A stretch of DNA of 64,000 nt from Micrasema longulum (taxonomy: Eukaryota; Arthropoda; Insecta; Trichoptera; Brachycentridae): assembly GCA_022494885.1 (NCBI GenBank), contig JAGVSM010002703.1, forward strand, positions 434,001-498,000. Direction: 5' to 3'. The position numbers were made by a program, and so were the translations under genes. Below the pieces are notes generated by a model, which saw only the letters and a list, made by a program, of their open reading frames with translations, did not search any database and was not told where the DNA came from. Positions 37,201 to 47,738 of this stretch are shown here, piece by piece; within the stretch, counting starts at the first letter, position 1, and each line of letters begins with the position of its first letter.

Positions 37201-40200
37201 GAATACATTCTGGAAGCAAACATTATATATTTCTTACCTTGCGGCCTTTACATTTCTATACTCAGAACTTAAAAAGTTTGTATTGGATGAGAAAAAAATA
37301 CCCATCATGAATCTATCTATTTTGGGCAAGTTATCGGATTTTCCTTGTAAAAAACCAATGTCAGTCATAATGCTATGGATGTTTATAAATGAAAACAAAA
37401 AAAAAAGCAAAGGAAAAGACGAAATTTAACTATAAAAAACAAATAAAAAGCCACAAGCCGCCCACGTCGGAGTTTTATCAGTATAGGATTTGAGTGAACG
37501 TAGGATCTATAAGTCACACGTGACGTCATCAACCCTTTTGGCCAGTTACGGGCCGTTTTATTTCTATCAAATTTTAAATAGGAAATTATAAATGAAAACA
37601 TTTGTTGCAGAGTTAAAGAGAATGAGAATGTTTAGTGGTTTTTTATTTGTTAATCTCAAAGTTATAATTTGCGGCCAGCTTATAGAGACACCCTTTCGCT
37701 CTATATATCTATATCGATAGTTTTTATATATAAGTGAGCCGCGAATTATTACTCTGAGTTAATAAACTATCAAACTAAGACAAAAGATTTCATTTTTATG
37801 TATCATCCCATTGGCGCTATGATTTTTTAATGTTTTTTTTTTTTTAATTACTCCGCCCGTGATGTGTCACGAGTTCCAATCGGTGAGTTCTGCTGAGCGC
37901 TGAGTTTGCCTCTGGAAATCCATCACTACACTCTATAATTGGTTTATCCAATTGAACTTGTGACGTATTTTAAAGTAGTTGTTATAAAAATAATTTTTAT
38001 GAATTTTTTTGTACATTTTTGAGAAACTTCGCCGTACAATTAAATTCTATAATTTTATTGCATCTTTGAAAACATTTTTATATTCCAATCTCATTAATAT
38101 TCTAATAAAAAAATAATTTCAATAAATCAAGACACTCAAAAGTTGTAAAATAATCGCACATTTTGTACAATTTCAGTATCGGCTTTATTTTATGCTTTCG
38201 TTTGTAAATATTTTATATAAATTCTATTGCTGTAGTTTCGCTAAAAATATACCTAGAACTATGTCGCACTGTATTGGGGGGATTAAAGGATTACTCTTTT
38301 CATAAAACCCGCCATTCATGTTTTACAATGATTATTCCAGGTTTCGTGCTTGTGGCAAGGTCCGCACATGTTGTCCGTGTCCCTGAGTGGTTTTATTAAT
38401 TACCTGGACATTAACGACCCCACCAAACCTCTCCGCATCATCAAGGGACACAACAAACCCATCACTAAACTAGCACTCACTGAAGACAGGAGTAATATCT
38501 ATACTGCCAGTCATGATGGATGGGTCACCAAGTGGGACGCTAAGATTGGTAAGTAAAAACTTTCATGTTTACTTATTTCAATCATTTAAAAATCCATTTA
38601 CTTTTTTTTAAGGACATCAGCAGTTAATCCGTATTAATAACTTTATGTGCATATATACAGTAATATTGTTATATTTATTTTTGAATGTAAAATGATGTTG
38701 GTATTTTCAAATGAGAGGGTTAAAAGCAGGCACAGTTTTTGGGAAGACCATTAAAATTAGTAGCGAAAAGACTATTTCTTTCAAGTTCAATGTGTATGTT
38801 GAATTTAAAATGAATAATCTTTTAGTTTTTGCTAGGAAGCCTAATTACAGTAGTGAATTACAACCCAGAACACCCAGGCTTGGGAAAAATCACATTAGAT
38901 TTGTGTTCTCACCGGGAATCAAACCCGGAACCTTCTGTGTGTGTCAAGCGTCTTAATCATTACACCACGGAGGCCACCTTCTGGTTCTATTTCACACACA
39001 GAACTGTATTCTATATCCATCTGGACACAGAACGTGTTTGTATAAAAAAAATATATTGTTTACAAATATGAATAGATTGTATTGTGAAGTTTCTTCAAAA
39101 TGCATAAAACAAATATTTTTACAACTTTGAATGACGTCACTAATTCTTCCGAATCAACCAATGATAGAGTGTTGTGATATATTTCCAATTTACGGGAAGC
39201 CAATTCACCAATCAGCAGAACTCAACTTGTAACGTCATAGGGGAAGTAGTTTCAAAATTACATAACTTTAAAAAATCATAGCGGTGATTCGAAATAAAAA
39301 AATTTGAAATTCGGATTATCTTGATAATCTATTAACAAATATATATTTTTTTTAAATCCACTGAACTTCCTCATTCTAGATCCTGTTACGAAGTTTATGC
39401 GAAGAATGTACTTTTCTATAAGCTGGGTCTGGTCCTCAGCAAATGTCCCACTTTTGCCATTTGTAATATGTATTTTGTTTCAGGGACTAATGATAGGATC
39501 AACGGTGCCGGTCACGGTAATCAGATCAACGGTCTCGTCTGTTCGGAAGACGCTGTATACTCGTGCGGTATAGATGACACCCTGAGGAAGGCAACTCCTG
39601 GCACTGAGGGAGCTGCGGGAGACTACGGCCCGGTGGCTGTTGCTCTTGGATCGCAGCCCCGAGCTATGGACATTTACAAGGAGAACTCCTCAGTTATTGT
39701 CACTACTGTGAAGGAGGTATTTTCGCACTACTACTACTACTATTGTGTCATTTCTCCGTAGGGGTAGGCAGAGAGGATGGCCTGCCACACTCGTCTATTC
39801 TGACATACATTCCTTCCACATTTATACATCTTGTCATACATGTCCTTCAATTGTGTCTGCTTTCATTAATTTAAATATATCATTTGAAGGATTTTTATTA
39901 ATTTATATATACTTAAATATTTGGATTTATTTACCCCAAATATGTCTCTGTTTTTTTTGGCTTTCATCGGCATTACACAGAAAAGTTTGTTATTAGTTTG
40001 ACAGCTGGCTGTTTGTTTTGAAGCGAACATTGAAAATGTTAAGCTCTTTTATTCAAATCAACAGATGCAAGTATTGAAGAAATATGAATGTTTGAACATA
40101 GGCAGAATGGTTAATTTTACACAGCGTGTAAATAAGTCAAAATAATTATTTATTTCAATGGCGGGCCTTACAGTCTAATAACTAAGATTGCTTTATACAT

Positions 40201-43200
40201 AAGAATTCAAGGTCCAATTCCTGGTGATCTAAAAAAAACTTGTGCGTTAAATCAGTTCTGGGAGAAAAAGTTTTTTTTTAATGTCAAACATTTACATACG
40301 TTGTTTGTTAAAAAATACTCGAAGTTTGTGTATATTAAAAAATCTTTATTTATTTCTTAATATGAATATTATCCCCTTCTAAGTAATCGCATATATTATT
40401 TTTATTAGCAATTACTGTGCTTAGTGCGCCATTTATTTTGCTGCCCGCATTCACTCTCCTTTCAACATCTTTTTCTACTCTTCCATCTCTTGAAAACATG
40501 ATTCCCAGATATTATTTATGACATTAAAAATTGACAAAAACATCATTCTGAAATATTAGGGTTTAATGTTTAAAACTGCTCTTGCAAAATAATTTAATTA
40601 TATCCTAATTGCCTCATAATATCTATAAATTCTACTGCAACATATACTCATATGAAACTAATTATTGTGGTATATTGTAAAATCGTCTAAAACACAGATT
40701 TTTGACATTGGCATGACGATTGCAGTAATTTTTTTCTTCAGGTTTTGGTGCTTGTGGATGATAAGAAAGTGTCTTCCGTCCCGGTTTCTTATGAACCAAG
40801 TTCAGTGTCCGTCAACCAGATTTCTGGACATGTAGCCATTGGAGGATCTACTGATAATAAGGTACATATTATATTAATTTCCTTTTACTATTATCACAAA
40901 AAGAGACCTGTCTGCCTATATTTATATGATTTTTACCTTAAAAGTTTTGTTTAAATTGTGCTTAATTATATTTGATTTTAAATCATAAATGTTATTGGCA
41001 GCAGGGCACTTTTGTGCAGTCTCACAATCCTACAGCTTTATAAGTTTACAAAATGTAAAGAAATGCACTGCCAATGTTTTTAACTTACATAGTTTAAACT
41101 TTTTGAAAATCATATTAGTCTGATCATGTTGCGAGAGCAAATTATGTGGATAATGTAGATTAATGTGTGTCATTAGTTTTTACAAAATGTTGTGAAAAGG
41201 TCAAACTTTCAAATTTGACTATTATTATTTTTTTGTATTTTGTTTAGGTGCACATCTATAATTTGGAAGGTACTTCGCTAGTCCCAGTTCAAGAATTAGA
41301 ACACCTTGGTCCTATTACAGACTGCAAATATAGTCCCGATGGAAAATACCTCGTAGCGTGTGATGCTAATAGAAAAGTCATTCTCTATTCAACCGAAGAG
41401 TATAAGGTTTGTACTTTTGTCAACACATTAATTCATTATTTATAAATATTGATTGATACCTACAATTTAGTTACAAATTTATGACAAAACAATTGACCTA
41501 AGTGTTTTCTTTGTAGTTACATTCTTTGCTATTGTACTTTTAGAAATAATAGGAAAATATCACTCTTCTTTTACAATTACAAATTAATAAAAGTCTATGA
41601 AATACTGTTGAGTAAAAAAAAATGTGCTTATTAATACCATAAAAAATATTTTTCAATTTATAATTTTAAATTCCCGCAAAAACAGTTCATTGTATTGGTA
41701 TTATTAATACTTTGGTTAAATTTTGACCTATGTTTGTAACTGTTTAAATTTAAATAGAACGTCATCATGAATCTTGATGTCACGATTGTCAAGGCCAAAC
41801 ATGTCACGTTTTTGTGGAGACATATTTTAATAAGTTAATTAAAAAAATATGAATGAAAATATTGTTCCACAATGAAAATATAATTAATTTTTCTAAATCC
41901 ATTTCACGTGTTTTTATCGATATTCGTAATATGTGATATTTAGCTATTAATAATAATAAGTCTTTATTAACCATAATATACAATGTTATAAATACAAAAT
42001 AAAACAAAGGTATACATGGTTAAATGGCGGACTTGTTGCCACTAGCAATTTCTTATTCACTAATCCCAATAAATATTATAATACATGAAGGCTACGGTAC
42101 ACAGTAAGAATGTGCTCATCAACAAATAACTAATTTTCAAGAGGTCAAAAAGAAGAATAAAATTTTTATTTGTGGGACTTAGGGTTCATGTATTTAATAA
42201 AATAGGTTTTCAACTACATAATTTTACCTATATTTTTACATACAATTACAGAAAGGAACAAAAAAAATGTCTTCTTTGTATTTTTTTTAAAGCTTCTTTT
42301 TTGAACTGAAAAAAACGAGCTTGTTGCATCAATCTTTGCAATTTGACTGTTCTTTTGCCAACCGTTTACAAGACAGGGAGCCACATTTTGTTAGTTTTTT
42401 ATATTCCATTTTATTGAACTCATTCAGGCGAAAAAAATGGAACTAATATCTCAAAAATCAAAATGCAATGAGCCCGTTTTAGCTGTGTACCCTTCACATG
42501 TATTTTCAAATGATTAAATTTGGCAATGTATTACCTAAATGCATCCTGTCTGTTCAAAACTGTATATTACTTTACCCCTTATATATCAAACCACTTATAT
42601 TTCAATGTGTTTGTCAATACCATTTTCCCTGTAAGAAATTGAGTGAATATTATATGCATTTTAATAATGTTTAATAATGGTAGTATATTTTGATTAACCC
42701 TGTGTTTAATGCTCTTTTAAACATCATGTTCTTATTTTTCCTATCTAATGCTTTATCGGATAAACAGACGGTAAGTTTGATTGATTACTGTATATATAAA
42801 ATATAGTGAGTTAGTTTTAGAATAAAGTTTTAAATTGTGTTGTTTTAAAACTTTTATGAATAAACCTTTATTTAGTTAAGTTATTATATAATTACATAAC
42901 TAGAAATGCTTCCCGTATTTGAATATCTATATTCCTTTAATTCTTCCATCTCTTGATGTTTGTGAAGTTCTTCTGAAGGACTTGAATTAAAGAATATAAT
43001 GAATATATGTATATGTTTAAATATGGGCAGAATGGTGAATGTTACACAACGTGTAAAGTGGTAACTTAAACCAACCAATGACAGGTCATAAGCCCTGTAG
43101 ATGCCTAGACTTCTATATGCCCTTCTCTAAAATGTTCATAATCTCTCTTGCAATATGTTATGTAATTATATAATAACTTAACTTAAGGTTTATTCGTAAA

Positions 43201-45180
43201 AGTTTTAAAACAGCTCCTTAGGGGGTTGAATCCAGTTCTTCCCCGCAAAAAATTGACAGACCCAAAACAATGTTGAGAAATGATTCAATGGAAAGGAACC
43301 AAAAAGCTTGCCATTCTGTTTATAAACCTATTTTGTAAAATTTCTAAAATAAAAGAGATAAGCAGAATGCTTGCATATTTTTCTAGAAAAATAAAAATTT
43401 TGTTGTTCGGAGCGATCAAAATGTAATAAAAAAGAATATGTCATTCAAAGTAATGGTACCAGAACTACACAAAGTATAGGCGGCCTCCGTGGTGTAGTGG
43501 TCAAGACGCTTGACTCGCGCACGGAAGGTTCCGGGTTCGATTCCCGGTGAGAACACAAAAAAATTAAAATGTGATTTTTCTCAAGCCTGGTTATTCTGTA
43601 ATGTAATTCACCACTGTAATTGGGCCTCCTGGCCTGTTGTGGTGCAAAAAAAAATGAAAAAAAAAAAGTATTCAGATATATCAAATATCCACATAAATCT
43701 TAGATTAGGAATAGTCGCAAAGTAAAAACCAAACATTATAATTACTTATCGTGTGGTAATTACTACAAGTAACTTTTTACTAGAAGACATTTGTTATCCT
43801 TTACCGTGAATGCTACAATTAGAAAAGTCATGCATTGAAATCATAATATGATTTTAATGAATCACAACTTACCTAGTTGTAGTAATTACCATATACTTTA
43901 CCATATTATTATATTACCATTACCGCAATATACCAAATTGTCTTATAATAATTATAAGATGAAAGACAGCAGAAATCTAGACTTGGACACATTTACTGCA
44001 ATCAAAATTATTTTGAAAATCACTAGTTTTTATAAAATCACAGTAATATATGGGTTGGTTTTGTACCTTGTTTTGACATATTATGTATTTTAATTTTGCT
44101 GTATTGCCTAATGTATAATTCAATAAAACAAAACATTACATATTTTATAATCCTGTATGACTCAAATATGAATTCTCGTTAGATATCTATAGACTTTAAA
44201 TTATGTAAAGAAATTTGCACAATCTTTTAAAATATTTTATGACGCATATTCCAGTTGGCTCATAACAAGGAATGGGGCTTCCACACAGCGAGAGTGAACT
44301 GTGTTGCATGGTCCAGTGACTCGCAGCGTGTCGTCAGCGGCTCTCTTGACACTAACCTTATTATATGGAACTTGGCACTACCTGCGAAGCACCTTCTTAT
44401 CAAAAGTAATTATCTCCTACATTTATTTATTATATATATTTACTTACACCAAAACCAGCGAAAAGCTCCCATAAAAGTGATAAATTACCCGGGCTTGTGG
44501 AAAATCACATTCAATCACAGCTAGAAATTGAATCCGCAACATTTGTGTGCAAGGCAAGCTTCTTCATTATCCATGCTATTACACCTCGCTTTTATAAATA
44601 CAATATGTATATATCGATTTTCAAAAAAATGTGTTAACATATTACAACGGAGATGAAGAACATTTTAGAGAAGGTAATATAGTAGTCTAGGCATCTACAG
44701 GGCTTATGACCTGTCATTGGCTGGTTTAAGTGGCCACTTTACACACTGTGTAACATTCACCATTTTGCCCATATTTGAACATCTATATTCCTTCAATTCT
44801 TGTGTGTTTCAAAAATGTGTTTTGATACATATAAATTTGTTTGAAAATTGGTTGCTGTAATTTATTTTTTTGCAGATCTATGTGCTTGCAGCTCAAACAT
44901 CTTTAGTCAGTATTTAACAACATTCTATAATCCTTGTATCTCGCATACTCTGGATAGTTACAAATGATTTCTGGCCAAGTTATGCCCAGTCTTGTTTTTT
45001 GTGCCTGTAAATGTGTTACTGGTAACCTATTATTGTTCGTAAATTAAAAAATATATTTATATTTTTACAGATGCTCATCCCCAAAGCCAAATTACCGACA
45101 TAGAATGGGTAGACAACGAGACCATCGTCTCTGTGGGCCAAGACTGCAATACTAAGTTATGGAATGTTCCACTAGCATAA
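22299..45180 (+). CDS. flr: Actin-interacting protein 1 (WDR1/flare), 12 exons, complete
   Basis: Exons: 22299-22320, 22935-23147, 27311-27458, 33292-33472, 34665-34784, 35417-35581, 38341-38548, 39484-39716, 40742-40861, 41248-41406, 44255-44405, 45071-45180. All introns are GT..AG and phases agree; the total is 1830 nt (609 aa), the usual AIP1 length. The protein starts '[20 protein letters not shown]' and carries '[20 protein letters not shown]', as in other AIP1s. WD40 strands end in typical W-D/W-N motifs: RIWD (85-88), RLWD, TKWD, IIWN and KLWN (602-605). AIP1 forms two beta-propellers and works with cofilin to disassemble actin filaments in the cytoplasm. The ATG context AAAATG and the conserved N-terminus fix the start. 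A poly(A) signal candidate AATAAA lies at 45448-45453. The convergent neighbour is the BTB gene. The symbol is given by homology to the fly gene. Confidence 0.96.
24068..24335 (+). mobile_element. SINE S2 in AIP1 intron 2
   Basis: Head TGCCTCGTGGTGTAATGATC, B box GGGTTCGATTCCC, then the S2 body (AGTCCCTGGACTGGTACC, CTGATCATCTTACCTTCATG, ATGCAGTGCCCTATGC) and GGGAATGGTAGTGGG at the end. No 5' module is obvious upstream. Confidence 0.65.
24340..26005. other. AIP1 intron 2, middle part
   Basis: AT-rich and without a recognisable element. The run at 25600-25680 is T/A-rich and low complexity. Confidence 0.5.
26009..26438 (+). mobile_element. MITE M1, reference copy with TIRs and TA target duplication
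   Basis: CAATGAGGAAGTTCAG at 26009-26024 is the exact inverse of CTGAAGTTCCTCATTG at 26423-26438. TA lies immediately outside each end (26007-26008, 26439-26440). 430 bp, no ORF. TA duplication plus short TIRs suggest a Tc1/mariner-mobilised MITE. Other copies: 12747-13085, 37620-38105, 39085-39375. Confidence 0.8.
26669..26830 (+). mobile_element. SINE, family S3
   Basis: tRNA-like head GGGTTGTGGTCCTGTGGCTA, B-box region GAGGTTCAAACCTC, then a body with ACTTGATTTCCATTTTC and AAAATGGCCACCAAAATT, ending near AGGTAAATTATAAGAATGCC. A second copy is at 58715-58870. Confidence 0.55.
28440..31392 (-). pseudogene. LINE ORF2: endonuclease plus reverse transcriptase, broken
   Basis: N-terminal APE-type endonuclease: 'CHINAQS', 'LISESWL', 'GGGVGIYL', '[10 protein letters not shown]' and 'GFSNHDLL', which carries the catalytic His. 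RT follows: '[17 protein letters not shown]', '[12 protein letters not shown]', 'GVPQG' and an intact 'YADD' (about 29254-29243). The C-terminal part includes '[12 protein letters not shown]' and '[12 protein letters not shown]'. Lesions seen: TAG at 30139-30141 where W is expected; a 1-nt loss in the G run near 29325 directly after GVPQG; a frameshift just after YADD (~29237); another at ~29003; TGA near 28492 where R is expected. Domain order is normal for a CR1/jockey ORF2, so the copy was once complete here. Confidence 0.85.
32414..33079 (-). CDS. LINE ORF1 (RNA-binding chaperone-like), open
   Basis: 221 aa, intact from an ATG. An N-terminal region with coiled-coil-like heptads (about 1-75) is followed by an RRM-like block with '[17 protein letters not shown]', '[20 protein letters not shown]' and a C-terminal '[20 protein letters not shown]'. 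This fits ORF1 proteins of insect non-LTR elements, which bind element RNA. A run of basic residues closes the protein. Unlike ORF2 it shows no lesion. Belonging to the same element is inferred from orientation and adjacency; the 1-kb gap to ORF2 is long. Confidence 0.65.
   Translation of the reverse strand: MEHTNNWKIDELLTKMKTFEALLKKSTTSSDVQNIEADYKTFKVSVLDMLSNLQSQNKILCCKLDCIEQKSRQKMVIIHGLSETKAEDTSLTAAEFCAKQLTIKPQIKFAYRLGIFKQGGKRPIVVKFTSKSNKIDVMKNRKRLKGLPYLITEYLTRERQSIFKQTKEHFTGETIWTREGIIYIKLNGKIHNFQTQDELDDLKADNTTRRELRPRQQNKTQ
33598..33724 (-). mobile_element. SINE S1, degenerate copy
   Basis: Minus-strand copy of S1: body complement (CACCACAATAGGCC, GAATTACAACACAGACATTC) and a head remnant (complement of GCGTGAGTCAAGCGTCTT). 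Confidence 0.5.
33780..34660. other. AIP1 intron 4, no recognised element
   Basis: AT-rich. Two stretches, 34187-34240 and 34385-34450, share imperfect similarity ('CAGGACACTAATGACA'/'GTGTCCTGATGAGA', 'AAAACCGGTAGACATAGAGAA') in opposite orientation, suggesting the ends of an old inverted-repeat element. Confidence 0.3.
34896..35275 (+). mobile_element. SINE S2, complete copy with 5' module
   Basis: Best-ordered S2 copy on the plus strand: 5' module 34896-35020 (AATTCTGTTTGTGAAATAGA and CTCAAGTAAAAGTCCTGAAT), head from 35024 (CAGCCTCGTTGTGTAGAGGT), B box near GGGGTTCATTCC, body, and tail GGGATGATGATGATT. It ends about 140 bp before AIP1 exon 6. Confidence 0.7.
35935..36340 (+). mobile_element. 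LINE ORF2 C-terminal fragment
   Basis: An open frame of about 100 aa reads '[18 protein letters not shown]', then '[15 protein letters not shown]' and 'AIKKYYEME…[10 protein letters not shown]', followed by stop and an AT-rich end. The 'KQRI-YN…KI…H-HNTR' pattern is the usual end of CR1/jockey ORF2. Its family differs from the LINE at 28140-33170. Confidence 0.6.
36765..37014 (+). other. Unidentified open frame in AIP1 intron 6
   Basis: The frame stays open to a TGA at 37012-37014 and contains two hydrophobic stretches (near '[17 protein letters not shown]' and '[12 protein letters not shown]') separated by a basic-aromatic linker ('[15 protein letters not shown]'). The composition is less AT-rich than flanking DNA. 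There is no ATG at the start of the frame, and no clear splice acceptor, so this is at best a fragment or exon. I recognise no family. Confidence 0.2.
37620..38105 (+). mobile_element. MITE M1 copy carrying a nested 104-bp element
   Basis: Left end ATGAGAATGTTTAGTGG, then the nested insertion, then the M1 core (TTGGCGCTATGATTTTT, CTCCGCCCGTGATGTG, GGAAATCCATCAC, CTTGTGACGT, AAACTTCGCCGTACAATT), ending near CCAATCTCATTAAT. Comparison with 26009-26438 identifies the insertion. Confidence 0.7.
37655..37758. mobile_element. 104-bp MITE nested in M1, TTAAT target duplication
   Basis: TTAAT flanks both ends (37650-37654, 37759-37763). Inverted ends: CTCAAAGTTATAATTTGCGG against CTCAGAGTAATAATTCGCGG (complement of 37739-37758). 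Other M1 copies carry a single TTAAT at the homologous site. A TTAA core in the target would suit piggyBac-type integration; 5-bp TTAAT is an alternative reading. Confidence 0.7.
38833..39032 (-). mobile_element. SINE S1 joined to the 5' module of S2
   Basis: 38833-38978 is S1 in reverse (body, B-box complement GGGAATCAAACCCGG, head complement CACCACGGAGGCC). Directly upstream in element direction, 38979-39032 matches the 5' module otherwise seen in S2 copies (TTCTGGTTCTATTTCACACA, GAACTGTATTCTATATCCA). Confidence 0.6.
39085..39375 (-). mobile_element. MITE M1 copy, reverse orientation
   Basis: Right end CTGAACTTCCTCATT at 39361-39375 is the M1 terminus. Internal boxes run in reverse order (GAATGACGTCACTAATTC, AAAAAATCATAGCGG). 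It keeps the uninterrupted ATTAA site at the position where the 37.6-kb copy has its insertion. Confidence 0.7.
40045..40135 (+). repeat. Repeat R fragment
   Basis: Central R core on the plus strand: AAATCAACAGATGCAAGTAT, GAAGAAATATGAATGTTTGA, ACATAGGCAGAATGG, ACACAGCGTGTAAA. A degenerate SINE-like head with B-box-like GGTCCAATTCC follows at 40152-40225. Confidence 0.5.
41540..41945 (-). repeat. Repeat U, copy 2
   Basis: Reverse-orientation counterpart of 11630-12030 in AIP1 intron 10. Matching boxes: GTCTATGAAATACTGTTGAG at 41594 and TATTCGTAATATGTGATATT at 41921. Similarity extends through the whole ~400 bp with many small indels. Confidence 0.55.
42769..42771 (+). other. Candidate 3-nt microexon in AIP1 intron 10
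   Basis: The trinucleotide ACG is preceded by AAACAG, with a pyrimidine tract and TCTAAT about 25 bp upstream, and followed by GTAAGT. The flanking AIP1 exons both meet at phase 0, so inclusion would add one threonine without a frame change. No transcript evidence is available here. Confidence 0.2.
42915..43245 (+). repeat. Repeat R, longer copy
   Basis: Includes R core GTTTAAATATGGGCAGAATG, AACCAACCAATGACAGGTCA, AGCCCTGTAGATGCCTAGAC, and the right end CAGCTCCTTAGGGGGTTGAA. A small hairpin (ATATTCCTTTAATTCTTC with GAATTAAAGAATAT) lies at 42928-43000. Confidence 0.6.
43479..43662 (+). mobile_element. SINE S1, second full-looking copy
   Basis: Head and body nearly identical to 19385-19572, including GGTTCGATTCCCGGTGAGAA and GGGCCTCCTGGCCTGTTGTG, ending in an A-rich tail. 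The similarity suggests fairly recent activity. Confidence 0.7.
44445..44585 (-). mobile_element. SINE S1, decayed copy
   Basis: Reverse copy right after AIP1 exon 11: CCCGGGCTTGTGGAAAATCA, TTGAATCCGCAACATT (decayed B box) and GCAAGCTTCTTCATTATCC (head). Confidence 0.45.
44635..44812 (-). repeat. Repeat R copy
   Basis: Reverse R: GTTAACATATTACAACGGAG, CTAGGCATCTACAGGGCTTA, CTGTCATTGGCTGGTTTAAG, ACACACTGTGTAACATTCAC. The left end equals the right end of the R dimer at 14138-14804 in reverse. Confidence 0.6.
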
Positions 45181-47738
45181 ATCTTAATGAGCAAACCTAT
45201 ACATATTACATACTATAGTTATTGCATATAAACATTATTCTTTGGCGTTGAATGTTTTTTCTGTTCAAGTCCGCTTAACTGTGTTAGCTTTATGAGATTT
45301 ATAATAGATTTTACTAAATAATAATATAATGACTGAATATTTAACGTGTTAATTTAGTATCAATTGTAACTTAACAGTATTACTAAGTAACAATTACAAT
45401 ATTTGTAGTGTGAGTTCTTTAGAAATTGTCCGAGAGGCAAATTGGAAAATAAATCTATCAAAACTATTTTTATAAGTTACTTTGTTAAATTCACTCTTAA
45501 AAATTAAAAGGTTTCAGAACATAACTGATCTTTTGTCGAAGTGTAACAAATTTGTTCAAAACAAGCAAATAAATACAAAGTAATAATATTTGCTGCATTC
45601 AAATTAAGGATACTCTGAAAGAAATAATTGGTTAGGTTTTTTTAGTAAGAATATTTTACTCCTAAAAGAACAGTTGTGTTGCGATACATAGCAAAGTAAC
45701 TTGTATAAAAAACACACTGTTTATTATGTAAAATTGGAAAGTAAGTGCTTCAAATGTTAATTATAGAAATATAGCATGCCTCTTTTCAGCAAAGGAATCC
45801 TATAACTGCATATTCACAATTGTAGAACATTCATAACTCGTCAGTCACTTATGCAAAAAGTCAACTCCTTTAAATCGTAGGCGGACAATTGAACTGACTT
45901 TTACGTGAATATATTTATCTTCTTACTTTATTAGTTATTTCTATCTTTATGTTTTATAACAAATACTTGCCAATAGTTTTCAGCTAACATAAGACTCCCA
46001 AAGACGTATTAAAAAAAAAAAGTATTTTTATAACGAGTAGTGCATAAAAAGACATCTAATTTATATTATTTTTACCAGATGATCTCCCTTCAGTTAAATT
46101 TTGCACACAATCAATTTGATTTTTTTGCGTAGTCATATTAAAAATGAAATGTTTTGCAATGAGCCTGATACATTATTTTGTTTATTTCTGAATGATTGTT
46201 ATGAACTGTATATTTTTTTCAGTAAAGAGAAAATTATTGTTTTATTAGCTTGTAAAATTTTTAATTTTTATTTCAAATTTTATTACCACAAATTGTTTTA
46301 TCACTGTACATAAAATTTAATTTTATTAATCCCTTTAAAAAAAAACATTCATGTGTGTAATTTTGATTTATTGTGATAAATTTCGTAAATCAATTTTAAT
46401 ATATTACTAATAAAATGTATAAGGAAATCAGCCTTTGTGCAAAATCCGTACTGTAGCATACAAAAATGTTAGTGGATGCCTTATATTGTCTGTGTATCCC
46501 GCATTGATAATTTAGTTTATTTTTGATAAGTTTAATGTTAATCCGTTCAATCAACTATGGCTTCCCTAGATCGTTAGTATATATTTTAATTACGACCATT
46601 ATGATTTTATAGAATGCTTACGCTCGTGGAAACTCACTTGAAAATTATACGATAACTATCTAACAAAAGTGTTAACTAATACTTTGTTACTAAATAATAA
46701 TCAGCTTCTATTAACTTATCTCTTCCAAAATGCTACAAATTAATATAAAAAATATACTTTATAATTCTTTATACTATACTTTATAATTCAATGATTACTA
46801 TTTAGAATTTTCTGTTCCTCCTTTGTACTTACTTACTCACCCCTTAATAATATGTCAATCTATAGGGTCTCATGTGTAAGCTTTAGCCCTTAAAATTTTA
46901 AGTATGTATGTTCAGGAAATAATTATTTTTATAAATAACAAAAATCTACATACTGGTTGTTAACTTTATTCTTGTAATAAAACTCCACGTTTTGATACAT
47001 TTTATATGAAATTTGATCATAAAAATACGTTTTTTTTTATAATCTGTATGGAATTGTAATGTAATATACATGCATGTACAAAATATGTTTTAGCTCAAAA
47101 TAAAAGTAAATCAAAATTGTATCTTCTTTTATTTTTAAATTAAGTTTGGTGATGCAACACATTTTATCACAGAAAAAAACAAAACATCCCTAAAACTAAA
47201 TAACAATCCAAATAAATATAATGTATATATGTAACAAATAATTATTTTTTAAAACAATATTTAAATGTATTGAAATAAAATATATCTCATTCATACATGA
47301 CTAGAATCACCCTGTTTTCTTTGAGTCTGCATACTTTTTTCACTAAGTTGTTTGTGAGATCTTTACCCTTTTTAATACACAATATTATAATCAATAACAC
47401 ACTTTAATATTTTCCTAAATTAAAACAAAAAATTGTACCAAATTAGTGCTAAAATTGTACTTTCTATGTCTTTTGAACGCATTATCTTCTCACATCCTGC
47501 CCAATTTCAGTTATTTGTAAATAAATATTTATTTTTGTATATATTGTAAAAGAATACAAAAGATATAGCAGTTAACATAAGGATAAATATAATATTTTAT
47601 AGGAGGAACAAAAGTTTTTAGTGGAGTATATTAATAATATTATTGTTAAAATTCTTCACTCTTCAAATCAAAGTTTAATTCAGTTATTTTTGTAATGCAA
47701 ATGGAACAAAACTGTAATTCATCTAATTAAATTTACTC
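45181..47738. other. Convergent 3' region between AIP1 and the BTB gene
   Basis: Very AT-rich. It holds the AIP1 3' UTR (AATAAA at 45448-45453 and several later ones) and the BTB gene 3' UTR (minus-strand AATAAA, complement at 47528-47533). No ORF or repeat was recognised. Confidence 0.6.

Noticed and set aside
33292..41406. Separate small WD40 genes
   Set aside because: Each piece is an exon of one AIP1 gene; phases and splice sites join them.
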